A stretch of 64,000 nucleotides of DNA from PALSA-1296 sp038210275 (GCA_038210275.1 JBBQWV010000007.1:62001-126000); one strand, 5' to 3'. Shown: positions 50,587 to 60,652, counted from the first letter of the stretch. Made by a program: numbers and translations. The notes: generated by a model from the letters alone, not told the origin.

Positions 50587-51348
50587 ATGAAAAACTCTAT
50601 TCTTTTTATCAGCATTGCTGCACTTTTCTTTCTCTCATCCTGTATGCAGGAAAATTCTGCTGTTACGCCTGCCTCAAAAGCAGCAACATATTATGGTGAA
50701 TCAAAAGCGTTCGGCGGCGATAGCATCCGCGCATTTATTAAGACCGATCTTGATGGCGTGGTCAATTCAATAGGAGTGTCGTTCAAGCAATCGGCATTTG
50801 CTGTGCTCGAATCTCAGAACGACTCAATGTTTATGATGATGCTTCCGCAAGGGATCAATGTTCCGGCAAATCCGCCTTGGGGCATCGACCATATTGAAGT
50901 AGATTGGTCATCAAAAGGAGATCCTCTGCCCCCATATAATGTCCCACATTTTGATGTCCACTTTTTTGCAGTGGACATGGCAACACAAATGGCAGTACTG
51001 GCAGGAATGGATAACCTTACAATGATGATGGATACAAGCTTCGTGCCGCATGGTTATATGATGATGATGGATGCCGAAGCGATGATGGGTGTGCATGCAA
51101 TGGATACGACTGAGCATACCAATCCTTTTATGCACACATTAATGTACGGTTTTTATCATGGCAATATGTATTTCGTTGAACCGATGGCTTCGAAATCGTA
51201 TCTCGATTCGAAAACAAATTTCAGCGCCGATATCAAACAGCCAAGCGCGTACAAAAAGAGTGGATTCTATCCGACGAAATATTATATCCGCTACGACAGT
51301 CAAAAAGCCGAGTATTCGATCTCAGTAGATAATTTTGTGTCGCATTAA
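50587..51348 (+). CDS. Met/His-rich lipoprotein, TTHB210-like (DUF5602-type)
   Basis: A 253-residue lipoprotein (MKNSILFISIAALFFLSSC, lipobox LSSC). WGIDHIEVDWSSKGDPLPPYNVPHFDVHFF matches the H(H)IxxDWxxxGHxPxxxYxxPHFDxHFY signature of TTHB210-like proteins, with some histidines replaced. The body is unusually rich in Met, His and Asp (SMFMMMLPQG, NLTMMMDTSFVPHGYMMMMDAEAMMGVHAM), which suggests copper or other soft-metal binding. A TAGTTTTG -7 box lies upstream (50545-50552). Function unknown. Confidence 0.7.
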   Translation: MKNSILFISIAALFFLSSCMQENSAVTPASKAATYYGESKAFGGDSIRAFIKTDLDGVVNSIGVSFKQSAFAVLESQNDSMFMMMLPQGINVPANPPWGIDHIEVDWSSKGDPLPPYNVPHFDVHFFAVDMATQMAVLAGMDNLTMMMDTSFVPHGYMMMMDAEAMMGVHAMDTTEHTNPFMHTLMYGFYHGNMYFVEPMASKSYLDSKTNFSADIKQPSAYKKSGFYPTKYYIRYDSQKAEYSISVDNFVSH

Positions 51349-51354
51349 GGACTG

Positions 51355-53505
51355 TTATTTCGTTAGGAGGATCTTCTTCGTTGCCGTTCCATCAGACGTC
51401 ACCAGTCTCACAAAATAAATTCCATCAGCGAGATCATTCAGTTCTCCATTTACTGAATGCTCGCCGGCATCTTGATTGCCGGTTGCAAAATTTAGCAGTG
51501 TTCTTCCCAGTGCGTCACAGAGATCGAGCTTGATAAAATCCGAGTGGGGAAGTGAGTAGGTGATCGTTGCATGAGATGAGGCAGGATTTGGCGAGATGCT
51601 AATTCCAAAATTATTTATTTCATTGCTTTCATGTACGGCATTCAATGTGCCCTGACTTCTCCATACGCCTCTGCCTGCTGTACCGAGATATGCCGTACCA
51701 TCTAGTGCAAAAGCCATCTTCGTCAGATCACCAGTATGTCCAAGCCCATCATTTGCACTATACCACCGTGTGCCTTTGTAGGGGCGGTAGATAATACCAT
51801 CAGGCAGCGAACCACCTTTTGAAATTCCATAGACATCACCATTTGGCGCAGCAAAGAGTGCAGAGATCTTTGCTGAATCGAGATGTTCATTCACGACATT
51901 CCATGTCACTCCCTGATCTGTTGATACTAATACGCCATCATGTGTTGTTCCGACAAATATCTCACCATGAAGTGTTGTCACCAGAGAACTTATATTTGAT
52001 GTGGCAACAATATTCTTAAATAAGAATGGATCAATAATATTGATCATGAATTGCCATGAGTCACCATTATCTATTGAGCGATAAATGGATTGTTTTATAA
52101 ACGTATATAGTATTCCCGAACGATCGCATGAAAGTGAAGAAATATGGGCTGGCAAACCTGATGCTGCAGCTTTCCAAGTTTGTCCCAGATCGGGAGACCG
52201 TTGAATATTTTGATCAACATTACAAATAAAAATATTTCCGTTCGGAGCTGTTACGATCATGTGGTCAGCGAGTGACGACTGTATTTGCAGACCACTTAGT
52301 TTATGTACTGCTTGCCATGATTTCCCTTCATCGGTACTACGCAAAAAACCACCGTACTTTAGGAAACCTAAGGAAATAAATCCGCCAGAGGAGTCAAGTG
52401 CAAAACTATAGAATTCACCAGGATAAAGACTATCATAAAATTGATACGGTTTTATCCATCTGTTGCCGCCATCGCTTGATACTGAATACGTATCTCCCAC
52501 TGAAGTGATCAGACCCTTCTTATCAACAAATAAACTATTTACACTTCCACTTGGCACTGAAAGGAATTGAATAGCTTTACTTGCCGGATTATACCGCATG
52601 ATCGTATCGTGCAGTGACCAATAAATATTTCCTTTTTGATCGACGTTACGATAATAATTATAATTATACAATTCTGCTGATTGCGGCAAAGAAATATTCA
52701 CCCATGTATTTCCGTAATCGGTAGATTGCTGAATTGTATCCGGACTTACAAATTCGATGAGAACATCGTTCGAAGTAATAACCATAGCGTTTCCTGTATT
52801 TATTGAATCCCACGTCATACCATGATCAGTGGATCGGATGGCGAATCCATTAAATACATCCGTAGCTGTAGATCTCTGAGCATATCCTCCAAATAAATAT
52901 CCATTTGTAGTACTCTGCATCCCGCTATTCTGAAGTACTCTGAATGGTAAGATCGATTTTTGTTTCCAGGAATTCCCATTATCTGTTGACGAATAATAAA
53001 CAGTATCAACTGTAAAAGTAAGTTCGCCTGTAGATAAAATAGTGAGGGCATATCCGTTTGTTGAAAACGGCATTTGTGAAGTAATGCTACTCCACGACGC
53101 TCCATCATCAAAAGATCTTAAAATATCTCCTGAACCTGTATAAATAGGTCCTGTTTTTGATGCGGATATCCAACTACTCCTTACCTTTTTTACACTATTC
53201 CATGAATCACCATTATCAGTAGAGCGGAAGATCGCCGTATCTGTAGTCACAAAAAGATCATAATTAGCAGAAATTGCCCAATCATAGACTGGACTTGAAA
53301 AAAACGGCGGAGTGATATCCGACCACGTAACGCCGTCATCGGTTGAACGAAAGTATGTACTTCCAATAAAAAATATATCTCCTTTTGAATTAAATTCAAA
53401 ATTAGGTGAGTGGCCGGCTGGCCCGCTCGTACTTTTCCAAAACGGCTGCTGAGCATAGGCTGATAGCGAGAAGAAGAGAGAGAATAATAGTAGAAATTTT
53501 GGCAT
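51355..53505 (-). CDS. Large T9SS-sorted sortilin/BNR-like propeller protein
   Basis: A 716-residue secreted protein (MPKFLLLFSLFFSLSAYAQ). About a dozen propeller motifs are spread along the chain (YFRSTDDGVTW, IFRSTDNGDSW, YYSSTDNGNSW, IRSTDHGMTW, QQSTDYGNTW, LRSTDEGKSW, QRSPDLGQTW, YRSIDNGDSW, VSTDQGVTW), enough for two propellers. It ends in a T9SS domain (ISPNPASSHATI ... ALGRTLL ... LADGIYFVRL). Third member of this type in the window. Confidence 0.9.
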   Translation of the reverse strand: MPKFLLLFSLFFSLSAYAQQPFWKSTSGPAGHSPNFEFNSKGDIFFIGSTYFRSTDDGVTWSDITPPFFSSPVYDWAISANYDLFVTTDTAIFRSTDNGDSWNSVKKVRSSWISASKTGPIYTGSGDILRSFDDGASWSSITSQMPFSTNGYALTILSTGELTFTVDTVYYSSTDNGNSWKQKSILPFRVLQNSGMQSTTNGYLFGGYAQRSTATDVFNGFAIRSTDHGMTWDSINTGNAMVITSNDVLIEFVSPDTIQQSTDYGNTWVNISLPQSAELYNYNYYRNVDQKGNIYWSLHDTIMRYNPASKAIQFLSVPSGSVNSLFVDKKGLITSVGDTYSVSSDGGNRWIKPYQFYDSLYPGEFYSFALDSSGGFISLGFLKYGGFLRSTDEGKSWQAVHKLSGLQIQSSLADHMIVTAPNGNIFICNVDQNIQRSPDLGQTWKAAASGLPAHISSLSCDRSGILYTFIKQSIYRSIDNGDSWQFMINIIDPFLFKNIVATSNISSLVTTLHGEIFVGTTHDGVLVSTDQGVTWNVVNEHLDSAKISALFAAPNGDVYGISKGGSLPDGIIYRPYKGTRWYSANDGLGHTGDLTKMAFALDGTAYLGTAGRGVWRSQGTLNAVHESNEINNFGISISPNPASSHATITYSLPHSDFIKLDLCDALGRTLLNFATGNQDAGEHSVNGELNDLADGIYFVRLVTSDGTATKKILLTK

Positions 53506-53640
53506 AGATTGTCCTGTGTGTGAAAGCTTCCTATATATAAGACAACTGAGATGCGATTTGGTTACAAAAAAAATGAAATAATTTTGAGTACTAAAGATTC
53601 CTGAACGAATCTTTTAGAGATCACAGGTTTATTTGGAAGA

Positions 53641-54783
53641 TCAATTCTCGGTAAAACTTGTAAATGTTTTCCCATCGAATCGGTGCAAGCCTGTGTTTCT
53701 GGTGCCCACCCAAATATTCCCGTCCCTATCTTCAACCATGCACCAAACGGAATAATCACCCAAACCATCTTTCGTCGTAAAATTTCTAAACGATTTACCA
53801 TCGACACGCCAAATACCCCCATCACCGCCAAACCCATTATCGTTCTCGCCTCCACTGAGCCAAATGTTTCCGGATCTATCTACTAAGGCAGATAGTGCCA
53901 TATCATTATTTACATGTTCGCTATCACTACCCTGTAGAAACTTGGAAAAAGTTTTTCCATCATAACGCCACATACCCTGATTTCTCGTGCCAATTAAAAT
54001 ATTGTGTCCTTTGTCCTCGAGCAGATAGCGTATCCAAGTTTGGCCACCGGGTTTGAAATTGACTATAGATTTTCCATCGTAGCAGCATAGGCCTTCAAAC
54101 GCCATCGGTCCTGAGCCGAACCAGATGTTGCCGTTTTTATCTTCTAGCATACATTGAACACTTTTAAGAGTAAGCCTACTCTTGTTGATTACGCTATCAT
54201 GACCTAAAAAACGGGAGAAGGATGTCCCATCGTAACAATAAACACCACCAGTTGTGCCGAGCCAAATTTTTCCGGTTCTATCCTGCAACAAACTATAAAC
54301 GTCATTTCCTAAGAATCGGTCATTAGCAGGTGAGTTATTTGAATGCAAATTATTCTCACCGGCTACAGTGATTGGAATCGTAGTGAATTTATTTCCATCG
54401 TAAACACATACTCCTTTGTGAGTGCCAACCCAAATCTTCCCGCTCTTATCTTCTAAGATCGAATACACACTATTATGACTCAATCCTTCGTTCACTGTAA
54501 AGTTGGTAAAAGTTTTCCCATCGTAGCGATACACTCCCTGTCCTTGCGGCTCGTTATTTACATTAGCACCTCCGATGCCGAACCAAAGGTTACCGGTATG
54601 ATCCAGTAAGCAACAGTGGATATTGTCGTAAACCGTCGAAGGTTGTGTCTTAACAAGTTTCGGTTGGCAGGCACGGATTATTGTTGGTTCACTTATAATT
54701 TCCTTAGATGGAGTTTTTGTTTGCCCATTGCAGGAGGTAATAAATATTAACAGTAGCAGCAGGGTGTATATTTGTTTTTGCAT
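53641..54783 (-). CDS. Two-component-regulator propeller lipoprotein
   Basis: A 380-residue lipoprotein (MQKQIYTLLLLLIFITSC). It consists of 8-9 Reg_prop repeats of the form LLEDKxGNIWFGTxxxGxxxYDGKxFxxF (for example ILEDKSGKIWVGTHKGVCVYDGNKF, MVEDRDGNIWVGTRNTGLHRFDGKTF). Such repeats normally form the periplasmic sensor of hybrid two-component systems, but here no kinase or HTH part follows. It may be a stand-alone sensor or binding protein. Confidence 0.88.
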   Translation of the reverse strand: MQKQIYTLLLLLIFITSCNGQTKTPSKEIISEPTIIRACQPKLVKTQPSTVYDNIHCCLLDHTGNLWFGIGGANVNNEPQGQGVYRYDGKTFTNFTVNEGLSHNSVYSILEDKSGKIWVGTHKGVCVYDGNKFTTIPITVAGENNLHSNNSPANDRFLGNDVYSLLQDRTGKIWLGTTGGVYCYDGTSFSRFLGHDSVINKSRLTLKSVQCMLEDKNGNIWFGSGPMAFEGLCCYDGKSIVNFKPGGQTWIRYLLEDKGHNILIGTRNQGMWRYDGKTFSKFLQGSDSEHVNNDMALSALVDRSGNIWLSGGENDNGFGGDGGIWRVDGKSFRNFTTKDGLGDYSVWCMVEDRDGNIWVGTRNTGLHRFDGKTFTSFTEN

Positions 54784-54883
54784 GATTTGTTGTATGTCAA
54801 TGAAGGGTATAGGTAATTATTACTCATGCTTCAAGAATACTCTCATGAATTACGCCGGAGCTCGTATTTAGTTACGACAGTTT

Positions 54884-55699
54884 TTACAGCACAAATCCCA
54901 ACCAAATGGCAATCACTCCACCCCAGAGCGTTGCGATCAGATTCGTGGCATTATTACCGATGAAGGATATGCCGGAGTGGAGAACTGCGCCATCGGTTTT
55001 TACTTCAGTGATCGTGCCATCCGGCAATTTATATTTTGCTTGAATCGTTGCGCCGATGATGCTATCGAGTAATGCGCCGCAGAATCCGCTGATGGTGATA
55101 ACAGGAATAACTTTGACGAGTACGAGTCCGCAAAGAAGATCGGTATCTGCAAATTTAATAAGCGAGATCGCAGCGATGACGAATGCGCCAATGATACTTG
55201 CAAGTATTCCGATGAGTGAGACTCCTCCGGAAAGACCTTTTGTTATCGGCTGAAATGTGAAAATATTATACGTTTTTTTGCTGAACCGTGTGCCGATCTC
55301 TGTTGCCCATGTATCGGCAGTTGCCGTTGCAAGTGCACCAAGAAATAAAAGAGAAATTTCTTCACGCAGATCGTGACGCAATGCGATAATGATAACGGCA
55401 ATCGCTGGGTTAACTCCGTTGCAAAGAACCTGTTTCCAATTTCTCCGATCCCCACGCCTTTTGAAGGATGGGGTTAGGGGGTGGTTGAGTCTGCTTAGTA
55501 ACGATCCGCTCAGAAAAAATGTCATGAGCAAAACCGATGCGCTGATTCCGCCAAACGCAAAAATACTACCGCCAATAAATGTTGCAGCGATCATCCCCGA
55601 TAGCGAAAGCATCCTCAGTTTATAGGCAATAAAAGAAATGATAAGCGCAGCAGCAAATGCGAAGATCAGATATGCAGTTGAACCGACAGAAAGATCCAT
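54884..55699 (-). CDS. DUF92 integral membrane protein with an in-frame repeat insertion
   Basis: A 271-residue protein with six or seven hydrophobic segments. DUF92/TMEM19/VTE6 signatures are present: RNWKQVLCNGVNPA, ATADTWATEIGTRF, GGVSLIGILASIIGAF, ISGFCGALLDSIIGATIQAKY and HSGISFIGNNATNLIATLWGG. In place of the family's usual basic loop before RNWKQVL it reads LNHPLTPSFKRRGD, a peptide typical of a translated genomic repeat. The family includes a phytyl-phosphate kinase in plants; the bacterial role is uncertain. Confidence 0.85.
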   Translation of the reverse strand: MDLSVGSTAYLIFAFAAALIISFIAYKLRMLSLSGMIAATFIGGSIFAFGGISASVLLMTFFLSGSLLSRLNHPLTPSFKRRGDRRNWKQVLCNGVNPAIAVIIIALRHDLREEISLLFLGALATATADTWATEIGTRFSKKTYNIFTFQPITKGLSGGVSLIGILASIIGAFVIAAISLIKFADTDLLCGLVLVKVIPVITISGFCGALLDSIIGATIQAKYKLPDGTITEVKTDGAVLHSGISFIGNNATNLIATLWGGVIAIWLGFVL

Positions 55700-55710
55700 G
55701 ATGGATAAAC

Positions 55711-58700
55711 CTATTTATACTTTATGAAATGTGCTGCCGATTTTTTCCCTACCCCTTCAACTTCGATAGTATAAGTGCCGGATGAAAGTGTCCGTACATC
55801 AAGGGTGGTTTGCAATTTTCCTTTATTAATATGGAATGTGCGTCGGATAGACTTTTCTCCCAGTGAATTGGAAATGATGACAGAAATATCCTGTTCTTGT
55901 TTTGAATCTAATTCAAGAATAAGTTCTGCCATTGCGGGATTCGGATGAACGGAAACATTATCGAACGGTAATTTTCCGCGCAGATAATTACCAAGTGTGA
56001 AATCTCCGCACAGCATGGTATAAGTAAAGACCGAACCATTCTCTTCGAGAATATCTCTACAGGGACTGAAATCAGAATCAGCCAAATTCAATTGCACATT
56101 GCTGAGCGTAAGGAAATCGGTAGAATCATTTGTTAGATATACATTAAATCTCAACTTCGCAATCATTCCGTTTGTGACGGATATAAACGGCGCACCGGTG
56201 ATATGCAAATGACCTCCTGCAAAAGTCAGAGAATTGTTTCCGAGATAGTCTTTGTATTCAAGCAGATCATTATTCTCGCTGAGATCAACATCGATCGTCT
56301 TCACACTTCCGATATCTTCATCGGTATGCAGTTCAAATTCTATGATCGCACCTGCTGAACCGGTGATCAGTGCGGGTGCAAGATAGATGTGATGAACAAG
56401 CGGGTAGTTATATTTGCATATCAGCTGCACTTGTTTCGATCTATTTGCATCATTTCCCCAAATCGAAATGGATCCCGATGAGAACAGCTTCCTTCCAATA
56501 GTATCAAGAAAAGTAACGATAGGTATTTTGCCGGTATCTCCGGGTGGAATAAGCAGGGGCAGCATCATAGTACCAGCGCCAAATCCTAAACCGCTTATCG
56601 TAGTGCTATCGATCCGAAGCGTATCGCAGCCGCTATTAATAAAGATAACAAGGCTATCACGAGAAACACAAAACGAACGCGAGCCAAAATTAAGAGAGTC
56701 GGAAAGAGGAGTAATTATCGCAGTCCCATTTCCGACAGTGCCGTTTAAAGGCAGAGCGATTACCGTTGAATCGGATAAATTATTGATCGAATGCGCAGCG
56801 ATCAAAACGCTTCCGTTCTTTGCTCCTTTGGTCAGTGGCGTGAGGTAAATAATAAAATGTGTGGTATCACCTGGAGCAAGAAATCCCGCGCGTAATCCTC
56901 GTGAAGAATAATCTTGAACTGAAAGCAGCGATGCATTATCTATAATAAGTGTATCACATCCGTTATTGGTTATGAATCCGGCAAGTGAATCTTCACTTGA
57001 GCAGATCGTCATCGGAGCAAAACCAAACGACGGAGGAGCGACGCTTAGAATACCTCTTCCATCCCCGACAAAACCATCTATTGATAAAACTTTTGAAGAT
57101 GAATCCACAGGATTATTAATAGAATGCGCGGTGATCCGGATGTTTCCGTTCTTCGCGCCTTTGGTTTTGGGTTTCAGATAAATTGTAAATCGCAGCGTAT
57201 CACTTGGCGCAAGAAATCCGGATCGTAAACCTGTTGCCGAATAATCTGTTGCCGCAACGAGCGAGACATTATCAATAATAAGCGTATCACATCCGGTATT
57301 CGTAATTAATCCGGTAAGAGAATCACCCAAAGAGCAGATCGTCTTCGACGTAAAAATAAGCGACGGAGGCTCCGCAGAAAGAACTCCCGTTCCATCACCG
57401 ACTGTGCCACTGAGCGGAATAATTTTTGTAATTAATACTGATGGAGAGTGAAGAGAATGCGCGACGATCTTCACACTTCCATTTTTAGTACCTTTGGTAA
57501 GCGGCGTAAGATAGACCGTAAAAAACATTGTATCACCGGGAGCAAGCTGACGCTTGACCAATCCGATAGCAGAGTAGTCCGCGCCCGTTTGCAATAAAGC
57601 CTCATCAATAACCAGATCGTCACAGCCGATATTGATAAAAAATCCTCTAAGTGAGTCTTGGGATGAGCAAATAGTCATCCGAGGAAAATTTAATGCTGCG
57701 GAATTTGCCGCCAGCACACCCACACCATACCCAACCAAACCGCTAAGTGGAATATTCGTTGTTAAGGTTGACGCCGGATCATGGAGTGAATGTTCCGTAA
57801 TCTGAAGGCTTCCATTTTTGCCGCCAACAGTTTGCGGGTTGAGATAGATCGTATAATAAATAGTGTCGCCCGGCACAAGGATACCTGTTCGAAGTCCCGA
57901 TGAATTGAATTCTGAACCAGCGACTAAGAGCGCTTGATCGATCACCAACGTATCGCATCCGGTATTCGTATAAAATCCTTTGAGAGAGTCTTTAGCGGAG
58001 CAGATCGTTGTCGAAATGAAGTTCATCGCAGTTGGCTTCGCCAAAAGAAAACCCTCACATTCGATATCACCATCAACAAGCACTACTCCCCAAATGCTAT
58101 TGCTTTTATTATTAGGATTGAAATAACTGTCGAATTCCAGTTGAAGAAAATTATCCTGCGGCTGAACCAACGACCTGATATTTGAGAGCGCATCAGCCTG
58201 TCCCATCGGCGCATCTTCTTTATCACTTCCTAAACCATGAAGAAAAGTATTGTCATAATAGAAATTGGCAAAAGGTCCGCCACAATCTCCGCTATTAGGT
58301 TCGGGTCCGAAGATCTTTCCAAGATATGTATTATTGCAGCGAACTTCCTCCGCGTCAGCATCATTACAGATATAGCCTCCGTAGATAGCAAGCCCAAGAT
58401 CTTTTTTTCCCGGCGCATGAAAAGAAATAGGAACAGTAAAATTCATTTTGCCTGCAAAACTAGCGGCATTCAGGAAAACGCTGACTCTCGTTTTAAAAGT
58501 CGTCGGCAATTCGTAAGCGATCAAAAGATAAAAATCAGTATATCTTCCGTTCGTTGAGACCTGACCAGGCACCGTCAATGTTTGTGCTTGCTGCGAAGGG
58601 GTGATTGATTTGAGAACATCAATTGCATGTACTGTTGCGGGGTTGCCATAGATCGAAAAAAATGTTGGTGTGACGACATTGGACGCATTGAATGTAAACG

Positions 58701-59088
58701 GTTGTCCGTTCAGTGTTACGGTCAGCGGGGTAAGGCTATGGAAATCGCCGGCAAAGAGAGTCGCCTTGCGTATCGTAGCATTTGCAGGAATACGAAGTTG
58801 GATCGTTCCTGTACCAGCGCCGTTATAAATTGGAGCATATCCGCCTGCCGTAATGCCGCCGAAGAAGCTATCCTGATAATATAATATCTGCGCCTGAACA
58901 TGCTCCCCAAAACAAAGAAGAAAAACTATGGCAACAACTTTTATAATGGGCAAAAGGAAGAACCGAAAAGCAGATCGTTGTGCTTCAGGTTTGGAAACTG
59001 AACAACCGGAGGGATTCATACAAAGCATGATAAACAAATATACGCAATTTCTGATATAAAAGCAGATAATGAGCGGTTTGCGAATCAT
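55711..59088 (-). CDS. T9SS-sorted protein with tandem choice-of-anchor repeats
   Basis: An 1125-residue secreted protein. The hydrophobic stretch at 43-61 followed by HVQAQ gives cleavage near residue 67; the true start may lie downstream of 59088. Residues 70-340 form a domain with a calcium-type loop region. From about 350 there are four ~113-residue choice-of-anchor-D-like repeats, each beginning near ICSxxDSLxGFxxNxGCDTLxID and ending APGDTxxFxIYLxPxTKGxKNG. A shorter fifth repeat and a cohesin-like domain follow. The sorting domain is VHPNPAMAELIL ... SLGEKSI ... LSSGTYTIEV. Paralogue of the fragment at 477-983. Confidence 0.88.
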   Translation of the reverse strand: MIRKPLIICFYIRNCVYLFIMLCMNPSGCSVSKPEAQRSAFRFFLLPIIKVVAIVFLLCFGEHVQAQILYYQDSFFGGITAGGYAPIYNGAGTGTIQLRIPANATIRKATLFAGDFHSLTPLTVTLNGQPFTFNASNVVTPTFFSIYGNPATVHAIDVLKSITPSQQAQTLTVPGQVSTNGRYTDFYLLIAYELPTTFKTRVSVFLNAASFAGKMNFTVPISFHAPGKKDLGLAIYGGYICNDADAEEVRCNNTYLGKIFGPEPNSGDCGGPFANFYYDNTFLHGLGSDKEDAPMGQADALSNIRSLVQPQDNFLQLEFDSYFNPNNKSNSIWGVVLVDGDIECEGFLLAKPTAMNFISTTICSAKDSLKGFYTNTGCDTLVIDQALLVAGSEFNSSGLRTGILVPGDTIYYTIYLNPQTVGGKNGSLQITEHSLHDPASTLTTNIPLSGLVGYGVGVLAANSAALNFPRMTICSSQDSLRGFFINIGCDDLVIDEALLQTGADYSAIGLVKRQLAPGDTMFFTVYLTPLTKGTKNGSVKIVAHSLHSPSVLITKIIPLSGTVGDGTGVLSAEPPSLIFTSKTICSLGDSLTGLITNTGCDTLIIDNVSLVAATDYSATGLRSGFLAPSDTLRFTIYLKPKTKGAKNGNIRITAHSINNPVDSSSKVLSIDGFVGDGRGILSVAPPSFGFAPMTICSSEDSLAGFITNNGCDTLIIDNASLLSVQDYSSRGLRAGFLAPGDTTHFIIYLTPLTKGAKNGSVLIAAHSINNLSDSTVIALPLNGTVGNGTAIITPLSDSLNFGSRSFCVSRDSLVIFINSGCDTLRIDSTTISGLGFGAGTMMLPLLIPPGDTGKIPIVTFLDTIGRKLFSSGSISIWGNDANRSKQVQLICKYNYPLVHHIYLAPALITGSAGAIIEFELHTDEDIGSVKTIDVDLSENNDLLEYKDYLGNNSLTFAGGHLHITGAPFISVTNGMIAKLRFNVYLTNDSTDFLTLSNVQLNLADSDFSPCRDILEENGSVFTYTMLCGDFTLGNYLRGKLPFDNVSVHPNPAMAELILELDSKQEQDISVIISNSLGEKSIRRTFHINKGKLQTTLDVRTLSSGTYTIEVEGVGKKSAAHFIKYK

Positions 59089-59104
59089 TCGAGAGATTTA
59101 CCCG

Positions 59105-59112
59105 TATTTTTG
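59105..59112 (+). promoter_or_regulatory. -7 box TATTTTTG before the flippase gene
   Basis: It matches TAnnTTTG and ends 9 bp before the chosen ATG at 59122, implying a very short leader. Confidence 0.4.
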
Positions 59113-59121
59113 AACCCACAC

Positions 59122-60651
59122 ATGCGCAAAGAACTCGCTGCACTATCGAAAGAAACGCTGATCTACGGAGGCAGCACGGTTGTCGTGCGGTTTCTGAATT
59201 TTCTGCTTACGCCATTTTATATTAATGTTCTTGCCACAACAGCCGAGTATGGCGTTGCCGGTTCGCTTTATGCGTGGATCGCTTTTTTGAATGTCATTTA
59301 TCCTCTCGGCTTAGAAGGCGCATTCTTCCGTTACGCATCTCGCGGAGAAACAGAAGTTGTTGATCCGGCAAAAGAGAAAAAACTTTTCAGTTCGTCATTT
59401 AACCTTCTTGCAGTATTTGGGATTGTTCTCTCGCTTATCATTTTCTTTTTAGCACCAGTGATCGCTCCGGCGATCTTTCATGATCCGAACGTTGATATTA
59501 CGCCTCAGCTTCCCGTCTTTATCCGCATTCTGTGCTACTCATCCGTTATTATGCTCTTCGATAGTCTTGCCGTTCTGCCATTCGCTGCATTGCGATTGGA
59601 GCGCAGAGCAAAACTTTTCGGCATGATAAAAATCATTAATGTGATTACGATGCTTGCGCTGAATTTTATTCTCATCATCGGACTTCGGAGCGGCGTTGAA
59701 GGAATCTTCATTGCGAATATGATCGCATCGGTGGTGACGTTCCTGATTCTCATTCCGTCATTTATCAAAAAATGGTCTTTGCAATTTGATCGTACTGCAA
59801 CCGGAAAAATGCTTCCGTTCGGATTAACAAACGTGCCTGCATATCTCGGAGCGATGATGGTGCAGGTGATAGACCGCCCCATCGTGCAGATGTATCTTGG
59901 CTTGGGTGCAGTGGGAGTCTATCAGGCAAATTACCGCATGGGATTTATCATGATGGTATTTGTCAGTCTGTTCGAATATGCCTGGCGTCCGTTCTTTATG
60001 CGTCAACATAAAACCAATGACGAACAGGCGCGAAAACTTTTTGCGACGATCTTCACCTACTTCATGCTCATTTCATTGGTGGCATTTTTGCTGCTTGCAT
60101 TTTTCCTTCCGTATATACTGACGACTCCGATCATGGGAAGGCAGTTGCTTCCGATGCGATATATGTATGGCATGAGTATTATTCCCGTCGTGCTTTTTGC
60201 TTATATCTTTCAGGGCATGTACACCAACTTTATTGCGGGTATATATATAGAAGAGAAAAATAAAATGTTGCCGCTTATTACCGGGCTTGGTGCTGCGACA
60301 AATGTCATTGTCAATCTTCTTCTCATTCCATCAATGGGCATAATGGGTGCTGCAATTGCAACACTTGCTGCATATATTGTGATGGCATTAGGGATCTATC
60401 GTGTTTCACAAAGAGCATATCCTATTGCCTATGATTGGAGCAGAGTAGGGAAGCTATTCGGAATCGTCCTTGCTTCCTACGGAATCGAAAGAATTTTTGT
60501 GCTTGAAAATATTATCGCCGAAGGGCTTGCGACTTTCCTTTTGCGTGTGGGTTTAACTATTGCAGTGGTTGCTGCTTTGTTCCTCTTCGGATTTCTTTCC
60601 GAACGGGAAAAGAATTTCTTGAAAAGTATCGGAAAAAAAATTGGATTATAG
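59122..60651 (+). CDS. Wzx-like polysaccharide flippase (MOP/MVF superfamily)
   Basis: A 509-residue protein with about 12-14 membrane helices. The start is at ATG 59122 (MRKELAALSKETLIYGGSTVVVRFLNFLLTPFYINVL); an in-frame TTG four codons upstream lies inside a promoter-like box. GLEGAFFRYASRGE and QVIDRPIVQMYLGLGAVGVYQANYRMG are typical of the family that translocates lipid-linked oligosaccharides. No glycosyltransferase genes are adjacent, so its polysaccharide pathway is encoded elsewhere. The next gene starts 2 bp after its stop. Confidence 0.9.
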   Translation: MRKELAALSKETLIYGGSTVVVRFLNFLLTPFYINVLATTAEYGVAGSLYAWIAFLNVIYPLGLEGAFFRYASRGETEVVDPAKEKKLFSSSFNLLAVFGIVLSLIIFFLAPVIAPAIFHDPNVDITPQLPVFIRILCYSSVIMLFDSLAVLPFAALRLERRAKLFGMIKIINVITMLALNFILIIGLRSGVEGIFIANMIASVVTFLILIPSFIKKWSLQFDRTATGKMLPFGLTNVPAYLGAMMVQVIDRPIVQMYLGLGAVGVYQANYRMGFIMMVFVSLFEYAWRPFFMRQHKTNDEQARKLFATIFTYFMLISLVAFLLLAFFLPYILTTPIMGRQLLPMRYMYGMSIIPVVLFAYIFQGMYTNFIAGIYIEEKNKMLPLITGLGAATNVIVNLLLIPSMGIMGAAIATLAAYIVMALGIYRVSQRAYPIAYDWSRVGKLFGIVLASYGIERIFVLENIIAEGLATFLLRVGLTIAVVAALFLFGFLSEREKNFLKSIGKKIGL

Positions 60652-60652
60652 T

